From: Amycolatopsis orientalis DSM 40040 = KCTC 9412
Lineage (GTDB): Bacteria > Actinomycetota > Actinomycetes > Mycobacteriales > Pseudonocardiaceae
Reading direction: 5' to 3'
Assembly: GCF_000478275.1 (NCBI RefSeq)
Contig: NZ_ASJB01000004.1
Coordinates: 1 to 64,000 of the forward strand
Length of the DNA: 64,000 nt
The position numbers and the translations under genes were made by a program. Of this stretch, positions 53,192 through 62,464 are shown in pieces (position 1 is the stretch's first letter; every line of letters starts with the position of its first letter). The notes below the pieces were generated by a model, which saw only the letters and a list, made by a program, of their open reading frames with translations, was not told where the DNA came from and did no database searches.

Positions 53192-54832
53192 CTAGCGGGA
53201 GCGGCGGCCGCCCGCGCGGGTTCCCGAGGAGAACGCGGCGGCACCGCCCCGGCGGGCCGGAGCCCCACCGGACTGGTTGCGCGAGGACTGGGACTTCGCG
53301 GCCCCGGAAGCCCGGCGCGGCTGCGACTCGGCCGCACCGCGGCGAGCCTGTCCGCCCTTGGGCGCGCCTTCGCGACGTCCGGTGGTCTCGGCGGCGCGAC
53401 GGCCCTGACCGGCGGGAGCGCCACCACGGCGGTCACCCTCGGCCCGCGGCTGACGCGAACGGCCTTCGGAGGAGCTACCGCGACGCCCACCGGAAGCACC
53501 CCGGCCACCGGCGGACGGACCACGGCCACGGCCTGTCCGGTTACCGCGGCCGCGGCCGGCCGGACGGTCCTCTTCCTCGTCGCCCTTGCCCAGGATGGCC
53601 TGGCCACTGGCGGAGACCTTCTTCGGCCGGGTGTCCACGATCGGCCGTCGCGGCGACGCGGTGAACGAACGCTCGCCGGGAGCCAGCTCGGCCAGCAGCG
53701 GGTGGCCGGGGCCGAGCTGCGTCGTGGTCGGCTTGATACCCGCCTTGCGGGTCAGGTCGCGGACGTCGCCGACCTGCGCGTCGGTCATCAGCGTGACGAC
53801 GGTGCCGGACGCCCCGGCCCGCGCGGTCCGGCCGGACCGGTGCAGGTACGCCTTGTGCTCGACCGGCGGGTCGGCGTGGATGACCAGCGTGACGTCGTCG
53901 ACGTGGATACCGCGGGCGGCGATGTCGGTGGCGACCAGCGTCTTCGCCGCACCGGAGGAGAATGCCTCCAGGTTGCGCGTCCGCGCGGTCTGGCCGAGGT
54001 TGCCGTGCAGTTCGACCGCCGGCACGCCGGAGGCCATGAGCTTGCGCGTCAGCTGCTTGGCGCGGTGCTTCGTGCGGGTGAACACCAGCGTCCGGCCCGG
54101 CGCCGCGGTGAGGTCGATCAGCACCGGCAGCCGGTGGGTCTCCTCCAGGTGCAGCACGTGGTGCTTCATGGTCGAGACCGGCGACTGCGCCGAGTCGACG
54201 CTGTGCGTGACCGGGTCGTGCATGAAGCGCTTGACCAGCACGTCGACGCCCGCGTCGAGGGTCGCGGAGAAGAGCAGCCGCTGGCCGCGCTCCGGCGTCT
54301 CGGCCATGATGCGCCGGACGTCGGGCAGGAAGCCCAGGTCGGCCATGTGGTCGGCCTCGTCCAGCACGGTGATCTCGATGTTGTCGAGCTTCGCCTCACC
54401 CGAGCGCATGTGGTCGGCGAGACGGCCGGGGCAGGCGACGACGATGTCGACACCGTCCCGCAGCCGGGTGATCTGCGGGTTGGGGCTGACCCCGCCGAAG
54501 ATCGTGGTGACCTTGAGGCCGAGCGGCTTGGCCAGCGGCAGGAACGACGCCTCGATCTGGGTGGCCAGCTCGCGGGTCGGCGCCAGTACCAGCGCCCGCG
54601 GGCGGCCGGGGCGGCGCCGCGTCGGCCCGGCGGCCAGCCGGGTCAGGACGGGCAGCACGAAGCCGTAGGTCTTGCCGGAGCCGGTGCGGCCGCGGCCGAG
54701 GACGTCGCGGCCCGCCAGCGAATGCGGCAGCGTGGCGGCCTGGATGGGGAACGGGCTGGTGACGCCCTGTTCGGCGAGCGCGTCCACGAGGGTCTTGGGC
54801 AGGCCGAGTTCGGTAAAAGTAGGTGTGCTCAT
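53192..54832 (-). CDS. DEAD-box RNA helicase (RhlE type)
   Basis: The 546-residue protein starts at ATG 54832. Motifs in order: Q motif TSPFPIQAATLP, I GRTGSGKT, Ia PTRELA, II VLDEADHMADLGF, III LLFSATL, VI HRSGRTARAG. After about residue 375 the tail of some 150 residues is Arg/Gly/Ser-rich and suits RNA binding. Such helicases remodel rRNA or mRNA, often in the cold. The leader carries a stem-loop. Confidence 0.9.
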   Translation of the reverse strand: MSTPTFTELGLPKTLVDALAEQGVTSPFPIQAATLPHSLAGRDVLGRGRTGSGKTYGFVLPVLTRLAAGPTRRRPGRPRALVLAPTRELATQIEASFLPLAKPLGLKVTTIFGGVSPNPQITRLRDGVDIVVACPGRLADHMRSGEAKLDNIEITVLDEADHMADLGFLPDVRRIMAETPERGQRLLFSATLDAGVDVLVKRFMHDPVTHSVDSAQSPVSTMKHHVLHLEETHRLPVLIDLTAAPGRTLVFTRTKHRAKQLTRKLMASGVPAVELHGNLGQTARTRNLEAFSSGAAKTLVATDIAARGIHVDDVTLVIHADPPVEHKAYLHRSGRTARAGASGTVVTLMTDAQVGDVRDLTRKAGIKPTTTQLGPGHPLLAELAPGERSFTASPRRPIVDTRPKKVSASGQAILGKGDEEEDRPAGRGRGNRTGRGRGPSAGGRGASGGRRGSSSEGRSRQPRAEGDRRGGAPAGQGRRAAETTGRREGAPKGGQARRGAAESQPRRASGAAKSQSSRNQSGGAPARRGGAAAFSSGTRAGGRRSR

Positions 54833-54903
54833 AAGCGTATGGGCGCGAAGCGCGCCCTGGTATCTCCGTAAGGGATCGGAACGGTTGTCCTGCCCGGCGC
54901 AGA

Positions 54904-54953
54904 CCTCGGGGGGCCGCGGCGCGTGGTCTTCGACAACGAAACGCGGCCCGAGG
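54904..54953 (-). promoter_or_regulatory. Stem-loop in the helicase 5' leader
   Basis: CCTCGGG-GGG-CCGCG (54904-54918) pairs with CGCGGCCCGAGG (54942-54953) except for a 3-nt bulge. It is 72-121 bp upstream of the helicase ATG, inside a probable long leader. It may serve autoregulation or cold response. Confidence 0.4.
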
Positions 54954-55109
54954 CAGAACTGAGCGGACCGCGTTGTCCAGTGTACCCGGTCCTGATCTCC
55001 CGGACTACGTGATATCGCCCGCATCGGCCCGGCGAGGTTCGTCTGTTCGTACGAGACGGAGGCGGCGGCGCGGTGAAACGCTGGCCTGACCGTACGAAAG
55101 GGGACACGG

Positions 55110-56447
55110 GTGTCGAACGTTCAGGAGCTGCGAGGCGTGCTCGACGAGGGGGCACGTGAGGCGGGCGTCCCGGGGGCCGTGGTGGGGGTGACGCACCGGG
55201 GCGAGGAGTCGGTGTTCGCCACCGGGGTGTCCAGTGTGGACACCGGGCTGCCGGTCGATCCCGGCACCCTGTTCATGATCGGGTCCACCAGCAAGACCTT
55301 CGCCGCGACAGCCGTGCTGGCCCTGGTCGAAGACGGTGCGCTGGAGCTGGACAGGCCGGTCGTCGAGTACCTTCCCGATCTCCCGCTGGCGGATCCGGTG
55401 GCGCGGAAGACGGTGACCCTGCGCCATCTGCTCACGCATTCGGCCGGGTTCCTCGGCGACGTCGACTTCACCACCGGGTGGGGCGACGACGCGCTGGCAC
55501 TGGCGATCGCGAAATTCGGCGAGCTGCCGCAGACCTTCCCGCCCGGCGAGGTGTTCTCCTACTGCAACGCCGGGTTCCAGCTGGCCGGACGGGTCGTCGA
55601 GGTCGTGGCGGGTGAACCCTTCGAGGACGTGGTCCGCGCCCGGCTGCTCGAACCGCTGGGCATGACCGAGTCGTATTACCTGCCGTGGGAGGTGCTCACG
55701 CGCCGTCACGCCGTCGGGCACGTGATGCGCGATGGCGGACCGGCTGTCGAACACACGGTGGGCCTGACCCGAGCGGACAGCGCGAGCGGCGGCCTGTGGT
55801 CGACGGCGGGGGACCAGCTGAAGTGGGCCCGCTTCTTCCTGACCGGCGAGGCCGAGGGCAAGCCGCCGGTCAGCGACGCCACCCGCGACCTCCTGCGCGC
55901 GCCGCAGCGCAAGGCCGCGCTGCGGTTCGAGGAGGTCGGGCTGAGCTGGCTGCACACGAGCCACGGCGCCGCGCGGCTGGTCCGGCACGGCGGCAACGTG
56001 AGCAACCTGCAGTTGTCGGACTTCGTGACGTTGCCGGAGGAGGACTTCGCCGTCACGGTGCTGACCAACAGCGCGGGTGGGGCGGTGCTGGGCGCGAAGA
56101 TCGTCGACTGGTGCCTGGAGCATCTGATCGGGTTGTCTCCGCTCACGAACTTGCCGCCGGTGCCCCAGCCGGACATCGCCGAGTACCTCGGCCGCTATCA
56201 GACCGGCGACTTGGCGTTCGTGGTGAGCGACCGTGACGGCGCGCTGCAGGCCCAGATGGTCGCCGACATCGAGGACTTCCCGTCGCCGCCGCCGTTCGAA
56301 GCCGTCTTCGTGGCGGAAGACGCGATCGCCCCGGCCGCCGACACCCGGCGCCCCACCGCCCGCTTCCTGCGGAATGAGCACGGGGAGGTGACTTCGGTCG
56401 AGTTCGGTGGCCGGACGGCGAAGCGGCGCGCTACGGTTACCGGGTAG
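55110..56447 (+). CDS. Serine beta-lactamase-family hydrolase
   Basis: The 445-residue class C beta-lactamase-like protein starts at GTG 55110 (AAAGGGG 7 nt upstream). It has the S-x-x-K motif S59-K62 (GSTSKT), Y151-C-N153 and a late RHGGNVSN. No signal peptide is seen, so it is probably a cytosolic esterase or peptidase rather than an antibiotic-resistance enzyme. A C-terminal DUF3471-like barrel (about residues 350-445) is likely. The next gene starts 24 bp later. Confidence 0.83.
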   Translation: MSNVQELRGVLDEGAREAGVPGAVVGVTHRGEESVFATGVSSVDTGLPVDPGTLFMIGSTSKTFAATAVLALVEDGALELDRPVVEYLPDLPLADPVARKTVTLRHLLTHSAGFLGDVDFTTGWGDDALALAIAKFGELPQTFPPGEVFSYCNAGFQLAGRVVEVVAGEPFEDVVRARLLEPLGMTESYYLPWEVLTRRHAVGHVMRDGGPAVEHTVGLTRADSASGGLWSTAGDQLKWARFFLTGEAEGKPPVSDATRDLLRAPQRKAALRFEEVGLSWLHTSHGAARLVRHGGNVSNLQLSDFVTLPEEDFAVTVLTNSAGGAVLGAKIVDWCLEHLIGLSPLTNLPPVPQPDIAEYLGRYQTGDLAFVVSDRDGALQAQMVADIEDFPSPPPFEAVFVAEDAIAPAADTRRPTARFLRNEHGEVTSVEFGGRTAKRRATVTG

Positions 56448-56471
56448 TAACTTCGGCGACCAGGAGTGACG

Positions 56472-58202
56472 ATGAGCGAAAAGGCGACCGCGTTGTTGCT
56501 GAACCCGGGTGGGTACGACCCACGGCAGTTCGACCCGGAGACGCGTCGCCTGCTGCGTGCCACCATCGAGTGGTTCGAACAGCGAGGCAAGCGCAAGCTC
56601 GTCGAGGACTACCACGACCGGACCTTCTACGCGGACTTCATCGAGTTCGCGGGCAAGGAAGGGCTGTTCTCGACGTTCCTCACTCCCGGCGTCAACGCCG
56701 AGGGCGATCCCGACAAGCGCTGGGACACCGCGCGCGTCGCGGCGCTGTCGGAAATCCTCGGCTTCTATGGCTTGAATTATTGGTACCCCTGGCAGGTGAC
56801 CATCCTGGGCCTCGGCCCGGTGTGGCAGAGCGCGAACGAGGCCGCCCGCAAACGCGCGGCGGACTCGCTCGCGGCCGGTGGCGTCGCCGCGTTCGGACTG
56901 TCCGAAAAGGAGCATGGCGCCGACATCTACTCGTCGGACCTCGTGCTGACCCCGGACGGTGCGGGCGGTTACCGCGCGAACGGGTCGAAGTACTACATCG
57001 GCAACGGGAACTGCGCGCGGACCGTGTCGGTCTTCGGTCGCATCGACGGTGTCGAAGGCCCGGACCAGTACGTGTTCTTCTACGCGGACTCGGAGCACCC
57101 GAACTACCACGTGGTGAAGAACGTCGTGCCGTCCCAGATGTACGTCGCCGAGTTCAGGCTCGACGACTACCCGGTGTCCGAAGAGGACATTCTGCACGTC
57201 GGCGCCGAAGCGTTCTCCGCGGCGCTGAACACGGTCAACATCGGCAAGTTCAACCTGTGCTTCGGCGGCATCGGGATGTCGACGCACTCGCTGTACGAAG
57301 CGATCACGCACGCGCACAACCGGGTGCTCTACGGCAAGAAGGTCACCGAATTCCCGCACGTGCGCCGGGAATTCGTCGAGGCGTACGCGCGGCTCATCGC
57401 GATGAAGCTGTTCTCCGACCGTGCCGTGGACTACTTCCGCAGCGCGAATCCGGACGACCGCCGGTATCTGCTGTTCAACCCGATCACCAAGATGAAGGTG
57501 ACCACCGAGGCGCAGAAGGTCATCGGCCTGGTCGCGGATGTGGTGGCGGCCAAGGGTTTCGAGGCCGACACCTATCTGGCGATGTCCAAGAACGACATCG
57601 ACGGCCTGCCGAAGCTGGAAGGCACGGTGGCGGTGAACCTCGCGCTGATCGCGAAGTTCGTGCCCGCGTACCTGTTCGCGCCGCAGGCCTACGAGCCGGT
57701 GCCGACGCGCACCGACGCCGCCGACGACGAGTTCCTGTTCCGGCAGGGCCCGGCACGCGGGCTGTCGAAGGTGCGGTTCCACGACTGGCGCGAGGCCTAC
57801 GCGAAGGCGTCCGCGATCCCGAACGTCGCCCGGTTCACCGAGCAGGCCGAGGCACTGGTGAAGCTGTTCACCGACGCGGCCCCGGACGAGGCGCAGCAGC
57901 AGGACATCGACTTCGGGCTCGCGCTGACCGAGCTGTTCACGCTGGTCGTCTACGGACAGCTGGTGCTGGAGCAGGCGGAGATCACCGGCATCGAGACCGA
58001 GGTCGTCGACCAGATCTTCGCCATCCTGGTGCAGGACTTCAGCGCCACCGCGGTCGAGCTGCACGGGAAGTCGTCCTCGACCGAGGCGCAGCAGGCGCTC
58101 GCGCTGGCTTCGATCCGGAAGCCCGTCGTCGACGCGGCCCGCTTCGACCACGTGTGGTCGCTCGTGCGGGATCTCTCCGGCGCCTACGAGATGGCCCCGT
58201 GA
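56472..58202 (+). CDS. Acyl-CoA dehydrogenase family flavoprotein
   Basis: The 576-residue protein starts at ATG 56472 after AGGAG. The acyl-CoA dehydrogenase core includes FGLSEKEHGADIYSSDLVLT, YIGNGNCA and KFNLCFGGIGMSTHSLYEAI. The C-terminal region is longer than the usual 380 residues. A Glu in the standard catalytic place was not confirmed. Its substrate is unknown. It probably shares a transcript with the beta-lactamase-like hydrolase 24 bp upstream. Confidence 0.8.
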   Translation: MSEKATALLLNPGGYDPRQFDPETRRLLRATIEWFEQRGKRKLVEDYHDRTFYADFIEFAGKEGLFSTFLTPGVNAEGDPDKRWDTARVAALSEILGFYGLNYWYPWQVTILGLGPVWQSANEAARKRAADSLAAGGVAAFGLSEKEHGADIYSSDLVLTPDGAGGYRANGSKYYIGNGNCARTVSVFGRIDGVEGPDQYVFFYADSEHPNYHVVKNVVPSQMYVAEFRLDDYPVSEEDILHVGAEAFSAALNTVNIGKFNLCFGGIGMSTHSLYEAITHAHNRVLYGKKVTEFPHVRREFVEAYARLIAMKLFSDRAVDYFRSANPDDRRYLLFNPITKMKVTTEAQKVIGLVADVVAAKGFEADTYLAMSKNDIDGLPKLEGTVAVNLALIAKFVPAYLFAPQAYEPVPTRTDAADDEFLFRQGPARGLSKVRFHDWREAYAKASAIPNVARFTEQAEALVKLFTDAAPDEAQQQDIDFGLALTELFTLVVYGQLVLEQAEITGIETEVVDQIFAILVQDFSATAVELHGKSSSTEAQQALALASIRKPVVDAARFDHVWSLVRDLSGAYEMAP

Positions 58203-58281
58203 GCTGAAGGACGCTTTCCCCTCATCTGACGCGGTGAAGGACGCTTTCCTCGCATCACATGCGGGGAAAGCGCCCTTCAGC
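58203..58281. repeat. Composite CTGAAGG/CCTTCAG hairpin, 79 bp
   Basis: Arms 58203-58221 (GCTGAAGGACGCTTTCCCC) and 58263-58281 pair with one mismatch. An internal GTGAAGGACGCTTTCC unit repeats the left arm. It starts at the acyl-CoA dehydrogenase stop and lies between convergent genes. The same arrangement occurs at 43818-43900. Confidence 0.65.
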
Positions 58282-58302
58282 CGCTTCTAACGCGCCCAAC
58301 CC

Positions 58303-60672
58303 TTACTTGCCGAAGCCGGCCTTCCGGAGCGCGTCCGCCATAGCGCCGCCCCCTCCAGAGTTCCCTCCACGGTCCCGGCCACCTCGGCTACCACCACCCT
58401 GACGCTGACCGCCCTGACGCTGGCCGCCACCCCCCTGACCGCGATCGCGCCCGCCGCCCTGCTCGCGAGCAGGCTTGCCCGGTTCGTCGTCCAGCCGCAG
58501 GGTCAGCGAGATCCGCTTGCGCGGCACGTCGACTTCCAGCACCTTCACCTTGACGATGTCGCCGGGCTTCACGACCTCACGCGGGTCCTTGACGAAGTTC
58601 TTCGACAGCGCGGAGACGTGTGCGAGGCCGTCCTGGTGCACGCCGACGTCGATGAACGCGCCGAACGCGGCCACGTTCGTCACGACGCCTTCCAGCCGCA
58701 TCCCCGGCTTGAGGTCGCCGATCTTCTCGACGCCCTCGGCGAAGGTCGCGGTCTTGAACGCCGGACGCGGGTCGCGGCCCGGCTTTTCGAGTTCGGCGAG
58801 GATGTCGGTCACCGTCGGGAGGCCGAAGGTCTCGTCGACGAACTCCGTCGGCTTCAGCGCCTGCAGCGTCCGCGAGTTGCCGATCAGCGAGCGGATGTCG
58901 GTGCCGGTCGAGGACAGGATCCGCCGCACCACCGGATACGCCTCCGGGTGCACCGAGGACGAGTCGAGCGGGTCGTCGCCGTCCGGGATCCGGAGGAAGC
59001 CCGCGCACTGCTCGAAGGCCTTCGGGCCGAGCCGTGCGACCTCCTTGAGCCCGCTGCGCGTCTTGAACGGGCCGTTCTGGTCGCGGTGCGCCACGATGTT
59101 CTCCGCCAGGCTCGTCGTGATGCCCGAGACGCGGGTCAGCAGCGGCGCCGACGCGGTGTTGACGTCCACGCCGACCGCGTTCACGCAGTCTTCGACCACC
59201 GCGTCGAGCGAGCGCGACAGGGAGATCTCCGACAGGTCGTGCTGGTACTGCCCGACCCCGATCGACTTCGGGTCGATCTTCACCAGTTCGGCCAGCGGGT
59301 CCTGCAGCCGTCGCGCGATGGAGACCGCGCCGCGCAGCGACACGTCCATGCCCGGCAGTTCCTGCGACGCGAACGCCGACGCCGAGTAGACCGACGCGCC
59401 GGCCTCGGAGACGACGGCCTTGGTCAGCTTCAGTTCCGGGTGCTTCTTGATCAGCTCACCGGCGAGCTTGTCGGTCTCGCGGGAGGCGGTGCCGTTGCCG
59501 ATCGAGATCAGGTCCACCTTGTGCCGGGCGCACAGCGCGGCCAGTTCGGCGATCGACTGGTCCCATTTGTTGGCGGGCTGGTGCGGGTAGATGACGTGGG
59601 TGTCGACGACCTTGCCGGTCGCGTCGACGACGGCGACCTTGACGCCGGTGCGGAAACCCGGGTCGAGGCCCATCGTGGCGCGGGTGCCCGCCGGGGCGGC
59701 GAGCAGCAGGTCGCGCAGGTTCGCGGCGAACACGCGGACGGCGTCGTCCTCGGCCGACTGGCGCAGCCGCATCCGCAGGTCGATTCCCAGGTGCAGCAGG
59801 ATCTTCGTGCGCCAGGCCCAGCGGACGGTGTCGGTGAGCCATTTGTCGGCCGGGTGGCCCTCGTTGGCGATCCCGAACTTGTGCGCGATGCGGACCTCGT
59901 AGTCGGTCGGCCCGGTCTTCGGCTCGTCGGACGGCTCCTCGGGCTCCATCGTGAGGTCGAGGATCTCCTCCTTCTCGCCGCGCAGCATCGCGAGGATCCG
60001 GTGCGAGGGGAGTTTGGTGTAGGGCTCGGAGAAGTCGAAGTAGTCGGAGAACTTCGCGCCCTCGTCGGCCTTGCCTTCGCGCACCTTCGAGGCGAGACGG
60101 CCCTGGTTCCACATCTTCTCGCGCAGTTCACCGATGAGGTCGCCGTCCTCGGCGAAGCGTTCGACGAGGATCGCGCGGGCGCCGTCGAGCGCGGCCTGCG
60201 CGTCCGCGACACCCTTGTCGGCGTCGACGAACACCGCGGCCGCGGCATGCGGGTCGGTGTTCGGGTCGCTCAGCAGCCCGTCGGCGAGCGGCTCCAGCCC
60301 GGCCTCGCGGGCGATCATCGCCTTGGTGCGCCGCTTGGGCTTGTACGGCAGGTAGATGTCCTCGAGGCGGGACTTGGTGTCCGCCGCCATGATCGAGGCT
60401 TCGAGCGCCTCGTCCAGCTTGCCCTGGCTGCGGATCGACTCCAGCACGGCGACCTTGCGCTCGCCGAGTTCCCGCAGGTAGCGGAGGCGTTCTTCGAGCG
60501 TGCGGAGCTGGGTGTCGTCCAGCATCCCGGTGGCCTCCTTGCGGTACCGGGCGATGAACGGCACGGTCGATCCGCCGTCCAGCAGGTCGACGGCCGCCTT
60601 GACCTGCCCTTCGCGCACACCGAGTTCTTCGGCGATCTTCTGCTCGACTGTCTGCAGGCCCTGCACGCTCAC
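58303..60672 (-). CDS. tex: Tex-family RNA-binding transcription accessory protein
   Basis: The 789-residue protein starts at GTG 60672 (AGGAG upstream). It has the N-terminal HTH-like region ([20 protein letters not shown]), YqgF-like core ([20 protein letters not shown]), HhH region ([15 protein letters not shown]) and an S1 domain (about residues 625-705: [40 protein letters not shown]). The tail is Gly/Arg-rich and low complexity. Tex binds nucleic acid and modulates transcription; it is broadly conserved. Confidence 0.92.
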   Translation of the reverse strand: MSVQGLQTVEQKIAEELGVREGQVKAAVDLLDGGSTVPFIARYRKEATGMLDDTQLRTLEERLRYLRELGERKVAVLESIRSQGKLDEALEASIMAADTKSRLEDIYLPYKPKRRTKAMIAREAGLEPLADGLLSDPNTDPHAAAAVFVDADKGVADAQAALDGARAILVERFAEDGDLIGELREKMWNQGRLASKVREGKADEGAKFSDYFDFSEPYTKLPSHRILAMLRGEKEEILDLTMEPEEPSDEPKTGPTDYEVRIAHKFGIANEGHPADKWLTDTVRWAWRTKILLHLGIDLRMRLRQSAEDDAVRVFAANLRDLLLAAPAGTRATMGLDPGFRTGVKVAVVDATGKVVDTHVIYPHQPANKWDQSIAELAALCARHKVDLISIGNGTASRETDKLAGELIKKHPELKLTKAVVSEAGASVYSASAFASQELPGMDVSLRGAVSIARRLQDPLAELVKIDPKSIGVGQYQHDLSEISLSRSLDAVVEDCVNAVGVDVNTASAPLLTRVSGITTSLAENIVAHRDQNGPFKTRSGLKEVARLGPKAFEQCAGFLRIPDGDDPLDSSSVHPEAYPVVRRILSSTGTDIRSLIGNSRTLQALKPTEFVDETFGLPTVTDILAELEKPGRDPRPAFKTATFAEGVEKIGDLKPGMRLEGVVTNVAAFGAFIDVGVHQDGLAHVSALSKNFVKDPREVVKPGDIVKVKVLEVDVPRKRISLTLRLDDEPGKPAREQGGGRDRGQGGGGQRQGGQRQGGGSRGGRDRGGNSGGGGAMADALRKAGFGK

Positions 60673-60768
60673 TCCCACGCTCCTGAATCCGCCCTCGGGT
60701 GCTCTCGGACCCTGCATTCTGCCGCGCGTACCGAGCCGACTTTCGTATGGCCTCCCCTAACCGAACCC

Positions 60769-60800
60769 TTGACAGGTGTATTGGTCTAGTCCATTTTGAT
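60769..60800 (+). promoter_or_regulatory. Chitinase promoter with DasR-like dre site
   Basis: TTGACA at 60769-60774 is a consensus -35. TGGTCTAGTCCA (60782-60793) lies between it and a poor -10 (about 60792-60800). It matches the DasR response element (TGGTCTAGACCA) except for one base, the usual regulator of chitin/GlcNAc genes in actinomycetes. Confidence 0.65.
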
Positions 60801-60833
60801 GTGGCCGACGTCACCCGTTCGTGGAGGCCAGCT

Positions 60834-62330
60834 GTGAAAGTCAAGCCGAAACACGCGTTCCTCGCCCTGTTGTCGTCACTGGCCGTGTGCCTGGGGGTGA
60901 CTTTCGCGGTCTCGGGCAGCGCCTCGGCCGCCAACATCCTCACCAATCCGGGTTTCGAACTCGGGACCACGAGCGGCTGGACCTGTTCCGGCGCCAACGC
61001 CGTGGTCAGCACGCCGGTCCACTCGGGCAGCCGCGCGCTCAGCGCCACCCCCGCCGGACAGGACAACGCCCGCTGCTCGCAGAGCGTGCCGGTGAAGGCC
61101 AACACCGCGTACACGCTGTCCGCGTGGGTGCAGGGCAGCTACACCTACCTCGGGGTCACCGGCACCGGGACGGGGGACAAGAACACCTGGACCCCCGGTG
61201 GCGGTAGCTGGAGCCAGCTCTCGCTGAGCTTCACCACCGGCGCGTCGACCACGAGCGTCGAGATCTACCTGCACGGCTGGTACGGCCAGCCCGCCTACTT
61301 CGCGGACGACGTCAACCTCGACGGCCCCGGCGGTTCGCCGACCACGACCCCGACCACGCCGACGACGTCCACGAGTCCGACGACCACCACCACGACGAGC
61401 GAGCCGCCGACGACCACGACGAGCACCCCGCCGACCGGGAACCTGCCGAAGCACGTGATCACCGGGTACTGGCAGAACTTCTACAACGGCGCGAAGGCGC
61501 TCAAGCTCGCCGACGTCCCGACGAAGTACAACATCATCGCGGTGTCCTTCGCCGACGCGACGGCCACGCCGGGGGCGGTCACCTTCACCCTCGACTCCGG
61601 TCTGTCGAGCCAGCTCGGCGGCTACACCGACGCGCAGTTCAAGGCCGACATCAAGACGGCGCAGGCACGCGGCCAGAAGGTCATCCTGTCCGTCGGCGGG
61701 GAGAAGGGCACGATCCGCGTCGAGTCCTCGGCCGCGGCGACGAACTTCTCGAACAGCATGAAGTCCCTCATCGCGACCTACGGCTTCGACGGCGTCGACA
61801 TCGACCTCGAGAACGGCGTCAACGCGACGTACATGGCGCAGGCACTGCGCAGCATCCACGCGGCGGGCGGCACGGTCATCACCATGGCGCCGCAGACGAT
61901 CGACATGCAGAGCCCGGCGGCGGAGTACTTCAAGCTGGCGCTGAACGTCAAGGACATCCTGACGATCGTCAACATGCAGTACTACAACAGCGGCGCGATG
62001 CTCGGATGCGACCAGAAGGTCTACTCGCAGGGCACGGTCGACTTCCTCACCTCGCTGGCCTGCATCCAGTTGCAGGGTGGCCTGCGGGCCGACCAGGTCG
62101 GGCTCGGGCTGCCCGCGTCGGGCTCGGCGGCCGGTGGCGGCTACCAGGCGCCCGGCAACACGGTCAACGCGCTGAACTGCCTGGCGAAGGGCACCAACTG
62201 CGGTTCGTTCAAGCCGGCGACGACGTACCCGGCGATCCGCGGCGCGATGACCTGGTCGATCAACTGGGACGCCTCGCAGGGCTACGCGTGGTCGAACACG
62301 GTGAGCGCGGGCCTGGCCGGCCTCCCGTGA
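60834..62330 (+). CDS. Secreted GH18 chitinase with N-terminal CBM
   Basis: GTG 60834 follows GGAGG by 7 nt. The 498-residue protein has a Sec signal ending SASAAN near residue 33. It has a CBM4/9- or CBM16-like module (about residues 34-165, NILTNPGFELGTTSGWTCSG), a Thr/Pro linker (168-202) and a GH18 catalytic domain with D319-E326 (DGVDIDLE, Glu326 the acid). It degrades chitin outside the cell. DasR-type induction is likely from the promoter site. Confidence 0.92.
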   Translation: MKVKPKHAFLALLSSLAVCLGVTFAVSGSASAANILTNPGFELGTTSGWTCSGANAVVSTPVHSGSRALSATPAGQDNARCSQSVPVKANTAYTLSAWVQGSYTYLGVTGTGTGDKNTWTPGGGSWSQLSLSFTTGASTTSVEIYLHGWYGQPAYFADDVNLDGPGGSPTTTPTTPTTSTSPTTTTTTSEPPTTTTSTPPTGNLPKHVITGYWQNFYNGAKALKLADVPTKYNIIAVSFADATATPGAVTFTLDSGLSSQLGGYTDAQFKADIKTAQARGQKVILSVGGEKGTIRVESSAAATNFSNSMKSLIATYGFDGVDIDLENGVNATYMAQALRSIHAAGGTVITMAPQTIDMQSPAAEYFKLALNVKDILTIVNMQYYNSGAMLGCDQKVYSQGTVDFLTSLACIQLQGGLRADQVGLGLPASGSAAGGGYQAPGNTVNALNCLAKGTNCGSFKPATTYPAIRGAMTWSINWDASQGYAWSNTVSAGLAGLP

Positions 62331-62344
62331 TGATCCGCTAGACC

Positions 62345-62385
62345 GGGGCGGGTGCCGGCGTCGCGTGGGCGGCGGCACCCGCCCC
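62345..62385 (+). terminator. 13-bp-stem terminator of the chitinase gene
   Basis: GGGGCGGGTGCCG and CGGCACCCGCCCC pair perfectly around a 15-nt loop, 14 bp after the stop, followed by TTCC. Confidence 0.75.
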
Positions 62386-62396
62386 TTCCATTGCCT

Positions 62397-62458
62397 GCGT
62401 TTCGTCCTCTGGATGCGGTACTTGCACACGCAACTACCGCATCCAGAGGACGAAATGC
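62397..62458. repeat. 62-bp palindrome, copy 2
   Basis: Same sequence as 28905-28966 with about four differences (for example TACTTGCACACGCAA in the centre). It lies between the convergent chitinase and GMC oxidoreductase genes, 7 bp from the latter's stop. Confidence 0.75.
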
Positions 62459-62464
62459 ATGAGG

